Assembly: GCA_965227145.1 (NCBI GenBank)
Contig: OZ245730.1
Coordinates: 2,294,001-2,358,000, forward strand
Origin: JACKAQ01 sp965227145
GTDB lineage: Bacteria; Calditrichota; Calditrichia; RBG-13-44-9; J075
Reading direction: 5' to 3'
Length of the DNA: 64,000 bases
Under the pieces are notes generated by a model. The model made no database searches, was not told the origin of the DNA, and was given only the letters and a program-made list of their open reading frames with translations. Positions within the stretch are counted from its first letter, which is position 1. Every line of letters starts with the position of its first letter. Made by a program: the position numbers and the translations under genes. Below are positions 52,371-60,085 of this stretch, in pieces.

Positions 52371-52823
52371 ATGGATCAGTTAGTGGAAAAAATTCGCGAA
52401 ATGATCGAGCCGGTGTTCGATCAGATGAATATTTATCTGGTAGATATCGATTTGCGAGGAAACCAGGGCTCGCAGGTGTTGTCGATTTTTGCAGATACGA
52501 AAAGTGGTATATCGCTGGATCAGATTACGCGTTTAACTCGTGAAATTAATGAAATTCTCGATACGACTGATGTCATCGACGGCGTTTACCGGCTGGAAGT
52601 ATCTTCACCCGGAATTGATCGAGATTTGAAAATGCAGTGGGAATTCGAAAAAAATATCGGGCGAAATTTGTCCGTCAGCTATCAAAGCGGTGATGAACCG
52701 GCAAGTTTCAATGGGAAATTAACAGAAGTGACAACAGATACCATCACGCTTGTGTATAAAAAAGAATCAATGCAGATACCATTAAATGCCATTTTAAAGG
52801 CAAGGGTTCAGATAAAATGGTAA
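52371..52823 (+). CDS. rimP: Ribosome maturation factor RimP
   Basis: The 150-residue protein assists assembly of the small ribosomal subunit. It has the N-terminal alpha/beta domain (IEPVFDQMNIYLVDIDLRG, then LDQITRLTREINEIL and YRLEVSSPGIDR) and the C-terminal SH3-like barrel (NLSVSYQSGDEPASFNGKLT). I chose the ATG at 52371, which gives the usual N-terminus; the in-frame open region upstream covers the promoter and hairpin. The ribosome site is poor. Confidence 0.92.
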   Translation: MDQLVEKIREMIEPVFDQMNIYLVDIDLRGNQGSQVLSIFADTKSGISLDQITRLTREINEILDTTDVIDGVYRLEVSSPGIDRDLKMQWEFEKNIGRNLSVSYQSGDEPASFNGKLTEVTTDTITLVYKKESMQIPLNAILKARVQIKW

Positions 52824-52848
52824 CAAGTTCGGAGGTTAAACTGGCTTT

Positions 52849-54132
52849 ATGAAAAGTGAAATTGTTGCAGCAGCAGCGGAAATAGCCCGCGAAAAACGTA
52901 TCGACCGGGAAGATTTACGCGACATTCTCGAAGATATTTTTATGACGTTGATGAAGCGCAAATACGGCGAAGAAGCCGATTTTGACGTCATTGTCAACAT
53001 CGATCGCGGTGACATGGAAATTTATGTTGAAAAAGAAGTAGTGAATGAAGTCACCGATCCGGATTATCAAATTTCACTGGAAGATGCACTGAAAGTTGAT
53101 CCCGAAGTGGAAGAAGGTGAGCTTTTTGCAGAAGTGGTGAATCCGGAAAAATTCGGACGCCGGTTGATTAATATCGCCAAACAAACCTTGCTGCAACGCC
53201 TTCGGGAATATGAAAAAGAAAAAGTGTACGACGAATACAAATCGCGCGTTGGCGAAATTGTCATCGGCGATGTGCATCAGGAAACCCGTGGCGGACTATT
53301 TATTGTAGTTGATCGCACGGAAATGTTTATGCCGCGCTCCGAATCCATCCCCAACGAGCGATTGCGGCGTGGCGACAGTGTGCGTGCTCTCATTAAAGAA
53401 GTCAACAAGCCGGATATCATGCTGGTTGAAAACGAAGAAGATATGTCGCCAAAGCGACGGAAACGCGGGCATCGCCCGGAAATTATCGTTTCCCGTGCGG
53501 ATACCCAGTTTTTGATCCGGTTGTTCGAAATCGAAGTTCCTGAAATTTTTGACGGCATTGTGGAAATCAAAAAAGTTGCGCGCCGTCCCGGCGAACGATC
53601 GAAAATTGCGGTTGAATCAATCGATAAGCGTATCGATCCGGTTGGCGCATGCGTCGGGATGCGCGGTGTGCGGATTCAATCCGTTGTTCGCGAGCTAAAC
53701 GGTGAAAAAATAGACGTGATCCCATTTTCGTCGGAACCGGAAATTTTTATCAATCGCGCGATGACGCCAGCAAAACCGATACGGGTGATTTTTAATCGCG
53801 AAGAAAACCTCGGCGTTGCGATTATTCCGGATAAAGACATGGGTTTGGCGCTCGGTCGCGGTGAAGCGAATCGTGAATTAGCGCAGCAATTGACCGGTGT
53901 GAACATCGAATTGATTAAAGAATCCGAATTTTACGAAAGCACAATGAGCGACGAAACCGAAATGGATATCGAAGATTTACCGGGATTGAGCGCAGCTGTG
54001 GTTGATCGTCTCCGCGAAGCAGGCATTAACACAGCCGAAGAGTTAAAGGGGCTCGGTTTGCAGGGATTGATGGAAATTCCGGGAATCGGTCAAAAAACAG
54101 CTCAGCGCATTTTGGGGCAATTGAATATTTAA
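52849..54132 (+). CDS. nusA: Transcription termination/antitermination factor NusA
   Basis: The 427-residue protein binds RNA polymerase. Its domains are the N-terminal polymerase-binding domain (1-125), S1 (about 130-200; GEIVIGDVHQETRGGLFIVV), KH1 (about 230-280; GACVGMRGVRIQSVVRELNG) and KH2 (about 300-350). A short helix-hairpin-helix tail (IEDLPGLSAAVVDRLREAGI) follows. GGAGG lies 15 bases upstream. Its stop codon directly abuts the next start. It may regulate its own operon through the leader hairpin. Confidence 0.97.
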   Translation: MKSEIVAAAAEIAREKRIDREDLRDILEDIFMTLMKRKYGEEADFDVIVNIDRGDMEIYVEKEVVNEVTDPDYQISLEDALKVDPEVEEGELFAEVVNPEKFGRRLINIAKQTLLQRLREYEKEKVYDEYKSRVGEIVIGDVHQETRGGLFIVVDRTEMFMPRSESIPNERLRRGDSVRALIKEVNKPDIMLVENEEDMSPKRRKRGHRPEIIVSRADTQFLIRLFEIEVPEIFDGIVEIKKVARRPGERSKIAVESIDKRIDPVGACVGMRGVRIQSVVRELNGEKIDVIPFSSEPEIFINRAMTPAKPIRVIFNREENLGVAIIPDKDMGLALGRGEANRELAQQLTGVNIELIKESEFYESTMSDETEMDIEDLPGLSAAVVDRLREAGINTAEELKGLGLQGLMEIPGIGQKTAQRILGQLNI

Positions 54133-54465
54133 ATGGCAAGAATTCAACAGATAGAGCTAAAAGAGAAGTTGATAACGCTGTTGGGATTTGCAAAAAAATC
54201 CCGGCAGTTGATATGTGGTTACGAGGGTGTTCGCCGGGGAGTTAGTCGAAATACAATTGTATTTATAGTAATTGACAATGAACTCGCTGAGCACACAAAG
54301 GAAAAAATACATCACTTGGCCCGCAGGCAAGGAATACCTGTGTATTCTGCCAAGCCTATAAAAAATGGCGTAAAATTGGTAGATACAACAGGTTACAAAG
54401 TGGTAGGAATGAGTCGGGGCGGGTTGGCTGACGGATTTATGAGTACGTTAAAACAGGAGAGCTGA
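54133..54465 (+). CDS. L7Ae-family RNA-binding protein (YlxQ-like)
   Basis: The 110-residue protein has the L7Ae/L30e fold: KLITLLGFAKKSRQLICGYE, FIVIDNELAEHTKEKI and GIPVYSAKP. In Bacillus YlxQ (RplGB) sits in the same place, between nusA and infB. YlxR, usually encoded just before it, is missing here. It starts on the base after the nusA stop and its stop overlaps the infB ATG by one base (TGATG), so translation is coupled throughout. Confidence 0.88.
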   Translation: MARIQQIELKEKLITLLGFAKKSRQLICGYEGVRRGVSRNTIVFIVIDNELAEHTKEKIHHLARRQGIPVYSAKPIKNGVKLVDTTGYKVVGMSRGGLADGFMSTLKQES

Positions 54466-57419
54466 TGGCAGGCGGTACCAACAAGAAAAAACTTTTTCAA
54501 GTTGCCAAAGAACTTAATCTTGGAAAAGAGACCATCAAGGAATTTCTCGAAAAAAAAGGAATTGAAGTAACCGGATTAAACATGCGCCTCGAAGAGGATG
54601 TGTATGAATTGGTCCTGTCGCGTTTTTCCCGAGAGAAAAAAGAAGCCGATAAAATTCATCGGCGTCGTGAAGAACGTCATCGGGATGATCAGTCCGATTC
54701 GATCGATACAAAACTTGAAGAAGATGAAACAATTTCGCAAACAGAATCAGCTAAAACTGAAGAATCTGAATTGGAGCAGGAAACAGCCGTCAGTGATGAT
54801 GTTGCGGATGTTGTAGAAACTGATGACGTTGTTGATGAACAATCAACTATTTCGGATGAATACGAATCCTCTGAGCCGGTTGAAACTAGAGATGAAGAAG
54901 ACGAGTCTGTTGACCAGGATGACGATTTTGAGGATGACGATGTGGATCTCGAAACGGTTGCAGATGAAGCAGAGCTCGAGGAAGATAGCGAAGATTTTGA
55001 AGAAGAATTTGATGAAGATGTGGACGAAGAAGAATTTGAGGACGACGAAGATTTAGAAGACGATGAAGAACCGGAAGAAGAAGTAGAGGATGAAAAGCCG
55101 CAGGTTGGAGATATTATTGATCATCCGATGGCGAAAATTTATATGGAACGCCAGCGCAAGCTGGAGGATGAAAAACGCCAACGTCAAATAAATGCGCTTC
55201 TACGTATCAAAACCGCACCGGAAAAAGAAGAAAAACCGCGTAAAAAACAACGCAGTGAAGATGGTGTTTCTGAAAAAGAAGCAGCGCTCGATAAAGATGG
55301 CAATGTGATTCCTGTTGAAGAAATTGACGAAGCAACAGGCAAGCCAAAGAAGAAAAAAGAGAAGAAAAAAGACCGCGATACTGTCGAAGAAAAAGAAGCG
55401 CGTCGCAAAAAAGCGTTCGAGATGTTGCGAAAAGAACGCAAAACATTGCGTACCGAAATTCCCTCAACTGAGGAAGAGGTTGAAGAACCGCTTAAAGAAG
55501 GTCGTCGCAAACGCCGCAAAAAGAAGAAAGCCGAAGTTAATCAACAGGAAGTTGATTCAACATTGCGCAAAACACTCGCCGAAATGCGCGATTCCGGAAC
55601 CGGACGAAAAAAACGCAAAAAAGTACGCGCTGAACTCGATGAAGAAGGAATTGATATTCCCAAAATTAAAGTGTCAGAATTTATTACAACACAGGATCTT
55701 GCAAACCTGCTCGACACACCTGTTGCGGATGTTATCCGGAAATGTTTGGAAATCGGCTTGGTTGTAACTATCAACCAGCGTTTGGATATGGATACCATCC
55801 GGTTACTCGCTGAAGAATTCGGATACGATATCGAGGAAGAAGAGGAATTTGGTTCTGACTTTATCGAAGATGAATCCGATGAGGAAGATCAACCAGAAGA
55901 TCATGAACCTCGTGCACCGGTTGTAACCATTATGGGTCATGTAGACCACGGTAAAACATCACTTCTGGATTATGTTCGTAAAACGAATGTTGTTGGCGGT
56001 GAGTCGGGTGGTATTACGCAGCACATCGGTGCATACGAAGTGAAACTGGACGATGGCCGGAAAGTTACTTTTCTCGATACACCGGGTCACGAAGCGTTTA
56101 CAGCAATGCGTGCCAGGGGTGCGCAAGTTACCGATATTGTTGTGCTGGTTATAGCTTCTGATGACCGGGTGATGCCGCAAACAGAAGAAGCGTTGGATCA
56201 CGCGAAAGCGGCTGGCGTCGCAATAGTTATTGCCCTCAATAAAGTTGACAAACCAAATGCCAACCCCGAGGCAATCCGGAAACAACTGGCAGATCGCAAT
56301 GTGCTGGTTGAAGACTGGGGCGGTCAATACGGATGTGTGGAAGTTTCGGCAAAATCCGGAAAAGGTGTTCCGGAATTGCTCGACCGAATTTTGCTGGAAG
56401 CGGAATTGCTCGATCTCAAAGCCAACCCCAAAAAACGCGCCAAAGGTGTTGTGCTGGAAGCACAATTGGATAGAGGAAAAGGTCCCGTTGCAACAGTGAT
56501 GGTTGAAGAAGGCACGCTGCAAGTTGGGCAAACCTTTATTATCGGTCAGCACTGGGGACGCGTACGGGCAATGATTAACGAGTGGGGAAAACGCACACCG
56601 GAAGCCGGACCGTCAACACCCGTGCAAATTTTGGGCATCGATGGAATGCCGGAAGCCGGCGACAGATTTGTGGTGCTCGACGAAGAGCGCCAGGCTCGCG
56701 AAATTTCCAATCGCCGCCAACAGTTGAAGCGGGAGCAGGATTTCCGTCAGGTCAAATTACTCACTCTGGACGAATTGTCAAAACAAATCAAAACCGGCGA
56801 TGTTAAAGAACTGAAATTGTTGGTAAAAGCCGATGTGGACGGCTCCACACAGGCACTCACAGACTCACTGCAAAAACTGTCCACAAAAGATGTGGAAGTG
56901 CATGTGATTCGCCGCGCTGTTGGACCGATCACAGAATCGGATGTCATTTTAGCCGCCGCATCGCAGGCAATCATCATCGGTTTCCATGTTCGACCAACTG
57001 TTTCGGCGAAAGACCTCGCTGACCGCGAAAAAGTCGATATCCGTCAATATAAGGTTATTTACGACGCTATTGAAGATGTCGAAAAAGCGCTGGAAGGATT
57101 GTTGGAACCGGTCGAAAGGGAAGTTGTTCAGGGACAGGCAGAAGTTCGGGAGATTTTCAAAATATCCCGGATTGGTACCATCGGTGGTTGTTACGTGCTT
57201 AGCGGTAAAATCACCAGAAATTCACGGGTTCGCGTTGTGCGAAACGATGTTGAGCTTTACGATGGCAAACTGGAATCTCTCAAACGCTTCAAAGATGATG
57301 TTCGCGAAGTGCTGACCGGCTATGAATGCGGTATGAGCATTGTTGGATTTAACGATATCAAACCCGGCGATATCATCGAAGCATACGAAATTGTGATGGA
57401 AGCACAAACACTGCGATAA
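54465..57419 (+). CDS. infB: Translation initiation factor IF-2
   Basis: The 984-residue GTPase brings initiator tRNA to the ribosome. The N-terminal IF2_N domain (1-55) is followed by a very acidic stretch (about 60-225, long runs of Asp and Glu) and a basic, lysine-rich stretch to about 400. A second IF2_N-like helical domain precedes the GTPase. G1 is VDHGKTS near residue 490, G3 DTPGHEAF and G4 NKVDKP. The C-terminal barrels end with KPGDIIEAYEIV. AGGAG inside the previous gene provides the ribosome site. Confidence 0.97.
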   Translation: MAGGTNKKKLFQVAKELNLGKETIKEFLEKKGIEVTGLNMRLEEDVYELVLSRFSREKKEADKIHRRREERHRDDQSDSIDTKLEEDETISQTESAKTEESELEQETAVSDDVADVVETDDVVDEQSTISDEYESSEPVETRDEEDESVDQDDDFEDDDVDLETVADEAELEEDSEDFEEEFDEDVDEEEFEDDEDLEDDEEPEEEVEDEKPQVGDIIDHPMAKIYMERQRKLEDEKRQRQINALLRIKTAPEKEEKPRKKQRSEDGVSEKEAALDKDGNVIPVEEIDEATGKPKKKKEKKKDRDTVEEKEARRKKAFEMLRKERKTLRTEIPSTEEEVEEPLKEGRRKRRKKKKAEVNQQEVDSTLRKTLAEMRDSGTGRKKRKKVRAELDEEGIDIPKIKVSEFITTQDLANLLDTPVADVIRKCLEIGLVVTINQRLDMDTIRLLAEEFGYDIEEEEEFGSDFIEDESDEEDQPEDHEPRAPVVTIMGHVDHGKTSLLDYVRKTNVVGGESGGITQHIGAYEVKLDDGRKVTFLDTPGHEAFTAMRARGAQVTDIVVLVIASDDRVMPQTEEALDHAKAAGVAIVIALNKVDKPNANPEAIRKQLADRNVLVEDWGGQYGCVEVSAKSGKGVPELLDRILLEAELLDLKANPKKRAKGVVLEAQLDRGKGPVATVMVEEGTLQVGQTFIIGQHWGRVRAMINEWGKRTPEAGPSTPVQILGIDGMPEAGDRFVVLDEERQAREISNRRQQLKREQDFRQVKLLTLDELSKQIKTGDVKELKLLVKADVDGSTQALTDSLQKLSTKDVEVHVIRRAVGPITESDVILAAASQAIIIGFHVRPTVSAKDLADREKVDIRQYKVIYDAIEDVEKALEGLLEPVEREVVQGQAEVREIFKISRIGTIGGCYVLSGKITRNSRVRVVRNDVELYDGKLESLKRFKDDVREVLTGYECGMSIVGFNDIKPGDIIEAYEIVMEAQTLR

Positions 57420-57459
57420 TTTGTGGTGTATCGAATAAACAAAATGTGAAGCTGCATTC

Positions 57460-57741
57460 ATGATTGTAGCGGTAATGACTGTTGAAATGTATTTGCATGG
57501 CTCGGCTTCTTTAAAAGATAAACGAGCCATTTTAAGACGACTCAAAGACAAGTTGTCCAATAAATACAACATTTCTGTTGCAGAAGTTGATCACCAGGAC
57601 AAATGGCAACGTGCCCAGCTGGGCATTGCACAAGTTGGCAGTGATTACAAATATCTGGAAAAATGTATGAACACGATTTTCGATATGATTGATAATTACG
57701 ATGCAGCCGAAGTTGTTGATCACACGATCGAATATCTATAA
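57460..57741 (+). CDS. DUF503 protein (YlxP-like)
   Basis: The 93-residue protein matches the YlxP/DUF503 family: MIVAVMTVEMYLHGSASLKD, KRAILRRLKDKLSNKYNISV and AEVDHQDKWQRAQLGIAQVG. Such proteins are encoded between infB and rbfA in many bacteria. Their exact role is not settled, with ribosome assembly suspected from context. It is 40 bases after infB and eight bases before rbfA. Confidence 0.9.
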   Translation: MIVAVMTVEMYLHGSASLKDKRAILRRLKDKLSNKYNISVAEVDHQDKWQRAQLGIAQVGSDYKYLEKCMNTIFDMIDNYDAAEVVDHTIEYL

Positions 57742-57749
57742 AAAACAAG

Positions 57750-58136
57750 ATGTTAGCTATGAATCAAGAATCTGTCCGGCAGCGCAAGGCAGCCGACAAG
57801 ATAAAAGAAATCGTCAGTATTATTATCGACCGGGAAATAAAAGACCCGGATAAGGGATTTGTAACCGTAACCAACGTTAAAATTACCCCCGATTTACGAC
57901 TGGCATCCGTTTATTTTACCGCACTCGGTGATGATGAAGCCCGGAAAAAATCATTATCCACATTGAATCGCGCGAAAAGTTTTATTCGAAACGAAATGGC
58001 GCCGTTGCTGAAAATGCGGTTTGTCCCGGATTTGCGCTTTTTTGCAGATGACACACTCGATTACGCCATGAAAATCGAAGAGCTGATCAAACGTGCCAAA
58101 GCCGAAGATGAAAAATTGGGAAATAATGATGATTAA
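57750..58136 (+). CDS. rbfA: Ribosome-binding factor A
   Basis: The 128-residue KH-fold protein helps mature the 5' end of 16S rRNA. Family features are RQRKAADKIKEIVSIIIDRE, IKDPDKGFVTVTNVKITPDL and AKSFIRNEMAPLLKMRFVPD. The start could be ATG 57750 or ATG 57759; neither has a strong ribosome site. Its last bases overlap truB. Confidence 0.95.
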   Translation: MLAMNQESVRQRKAADKIKEIVSIIIDREIKDPDKGFVTVTNVKITPDLRLASVYFTALGDDEARKKSLSTLNRAKSFIRNEMAPLLKMRFVPDLRFFADDTLDYAMKIEELIKRAKAEDEKLGNNDD

Positions 58137-58824
58137 AGGTTATTCCCCAAAAACCGGTGCCATGTTAACCATCGATAAGCCTGTTGATTGGACATCGTTT
58201 GATGTCGTAAACAAAATTCGCCGCATCACCGGAATAAAAAAAGTGGGGCATGCGGGCACACTCGACCCATTTGCAACCGGCGTTTTGGTGATTTGCCTCG
58301 GACCTGCCACCAAACAATCCGGCGATTTGATGAATTTACCAAAAGAATACATCGCCGAAATTGAATTGGGACGCGAAACGGATACGATGGATGTGACCGG
58401 CAAAACTATTTTGGAAAAAGAAGTGCCGACGCTGACCCAATCCGCAATCGAAGCGACATTCGATTCCTTAACCGGAGAAGTTGAACAGGAAGTGCCAGCA
58501 TATTCCGCAGCCAAAATTAAAGGCAAGCGGATGTATAAATTGGCGCGTGAAGGCAAAGAAATGCCGCAAGTGTTTAAAAAAGTGACTATCGAAGCCATTG
58601 ATTTACTCGATTTTTCCGAAAAAGCAATTCGCATTCGGGTGCTTTGCGGGCGCGGCACTTACATTCGCACTTTGGGCAGAGATATCGCCAGAGCGCTGAA
58701 TACAGCCGGTTTTCTCAAAACGCTCGTTCGTACCCGCATCGGCGATTTCCGAATTGAAAACGCACAAAGTATCGAAGAATTTCAAGAGCAATTAATCAAA
58801 AGCACAGAAATTGTGTCTGACTGA
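58126..58824 (+). CDS. truB: tRNA pseudouridine-55 synthase
   Basis: The 232-residue enzyme modifies uridine 55 in the T loop of tRNA. The catalytic aspartate is in GHAGTLDPFATGVLVICLG. Other blocks are DKPVDWTSFDVVNKIRRITG, KEYIAEIELGRETDTMDVTG and the YSAAKIKGKRMYKLAREG region. The start is ATG 58126 or 58129, both inside the end of rbfA, an 8 to 11 base overlap. It lacks a long PUA domain, as in shorter TruB proteins. Confidence 0.95.
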   Translation: MMIKGYSPKTGAMLTIDKPVDWTSFDVVNKIRRITGIKKVGHAGTLDPFATGVLVICLGPATKQSGDLMNLPKEYIAEIELGRETDTMDVTGKTILEKEVPTLTQSAIEATFDSLTGEVEQEVPAYSAAKIKGKRMYKLAREGKEMPQVFKKVTIEAIDLLDFSEKAIRIRVLCGRGTYIRTLGRDIARALNTAGFLKTLVRTRIGDFRIENAQSIEEFQEQLIKSTEIVSD

Positions 58825-58869
58825 ACATCAAGTTTTACAATGATTTAAATGGAGTAGCGAATCCGCAAT

Positions 58870-59784
58870 ATGGAAATAATTGAAGAGATTGGGAAGATTG
58901 AACAGCCGGAACCCAGCGTATTGACTGTGGGCACTTTCGATGGCTTTCATCGCGGACACCAGTCGCTACTTAACCGGATGCAATCTATCCGAACCAGTGA
59001 AAAAATGCTGTCAACCATCGTTACATTTGATCCACACCCGCGCAAAGTTTTAACCGGACAAGCAGTCCCGATTTTAACGACCCGTCAGGAAAAACTGAAT
59101 ATTTTCGAAGAAAACCAGATTGATCGCGTCGTTGTTCTGGAATTTACGAAAGCCTTTGCCGAGCAAACTTCGCGGGAATTTGTGCGAAGCTATCTTGTTG
59201 AAAAATTAGGTGTTCGGCATATGGTTATCGGATACGATCACCATTTCGGACACAATCGCGAAGGTGGTTTTGAAAATCTGCAACGATTGGGTAATGAATT
59301 CGGTTTCAACGCTGAACAAGTTGAACCCTTTCGGCAGGATGGTGTCATCGTAAGTAGTTCGATGATCCGGCAATTGCTCGATAAAGGGGCTGTTGATCAG
59401 GCTGAAAAATTGCTTGGGCGCCACTATCGATTATTTGCCAGGGTTATTCACGGTGACGGTCGCGGAAAATCGATCGGTTTTCCAACGGCGAATCTTGAGC
59501 CCGATGAACCGGATAAATTGATTCCTGCTCAGGGCGTTTATGCAGTCGATGTGTGCTACAAAAATCAAACCTATAAGGGAATGATGAATATCGGTGTCAG
59601 ACCCACTTTTGAATATGATCACTTGACTTTAGAAGTGCATCTGTTTAATTTTCGCGGTTTGATTTATGGTGAAACTCTCGAAATCCGGTTCAAAAAATAT
59701 ATTCGGTCCGAGAAAAAATTTGATACAATGGATGATTTAAAAAAACAATTGGAAATAGACAAAAATATTTGTGTAAACATGTAA
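58870..59784 (+). CDS. ribF: Bifunctional riboflavin kinase/FAD synthetase
   Basis: The 304-residue enzyme turns riboflavin into FMN and then FAD. The N-terminal adenylyltransferase domain has LTVGTFDGFHRGHQSLLNRM, TFDPHPRKVL and VIGYDHHFGHNREGG. The C-terminal flavokinase domain has HGDGRGKSIGFPTANLEPDE and GMMNIGVRPTF. It lies in the infB operon, its usual place, and not with the riboswitch-controlled rib genes. Its FMN product is the riboswitch ligand. Confidence 0.96.
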   Translation: MEIIEEIGKIEQPEPSVLTVGTFDGFHRGHQSLLNRMQSIRTSEKMLSTIVTFDPHPRKVLTGQAVPILTTRQEKLNIFEENQIDRVVVLEFTKAFAEQTSREFVRSYLVEKLGVRHMVIGYDHHFGHNREGGFENLQRLGNEFGFNAEQVEPFRQDGVIVSSSMIRQLLDKGAVDQAEKLLGRHYRLFARVIHGDGRGKSIGFPTANLEPDEPDKLIPAQGVYAVDVCYKNQTYKGMMNIGVRPTFEYDHLTLEVHLFNFRGLIYGETLEIRFKKYIRSEKKFDTMDDLKKQLEIDKNICVNM

Positions 59785-59800
59785 TTTAAATGGAGGCGTA

Positions 59801-60070
59801 ATGGCAATTACCCAAAATGAAAAGCTGGAAATTGTTAAAAAATTTGGAACGAGCGAAGGTGATACCGGTCGTACCGAAGTGCAGGTTGCGCTCATCACTC
59901 ATCGTATTTTATACATGACTGAGCATCTGAAAACCCACCGGGAAGATCATCACTCCCGACGTGGATTACTAAAACTGGTTGGACAGCGTCGTCGTTTGTT
60001 GAACTACCTCGCGAAAAAAGACATCAACCGTTATCGCGAACTGATCAAGGAACTTGGATTAAGACGCTAA
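59801..60070 (+). CDS. rpsO: Ribosomal protein uS15
   Basis: The 89-residue protein binds 16S rRNA and is a primary binder in assembly of the platform. Motifs are FGTSEGDTGRTEVQVALITH, HLKTHREDHHSRRGLLKLVG and RRRLLNYLAKKDINRYRELI. GGAGG precedes the ATG. It is followed by pnp after 15 bases, the classical pair. Confidence 0.97.
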   Translation: MAITQNEKLEIVKKFGTSEGDTGRTEVQVALITHRILYMTEHLKTHREDHHSRRGLLKLVGQRRRLLNYLAKKDINRYRELIKELGLRR

Positions 60071-60085
60071 CTTTAGAGGAAAGTA

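Noticed and set aside
54600..55700. Low-complexity repeat region or frameshift in infB
   Set aside because: The frame stays open and the acidic and lysine-rich composition is usual for the IF-2 N-terminal arm.
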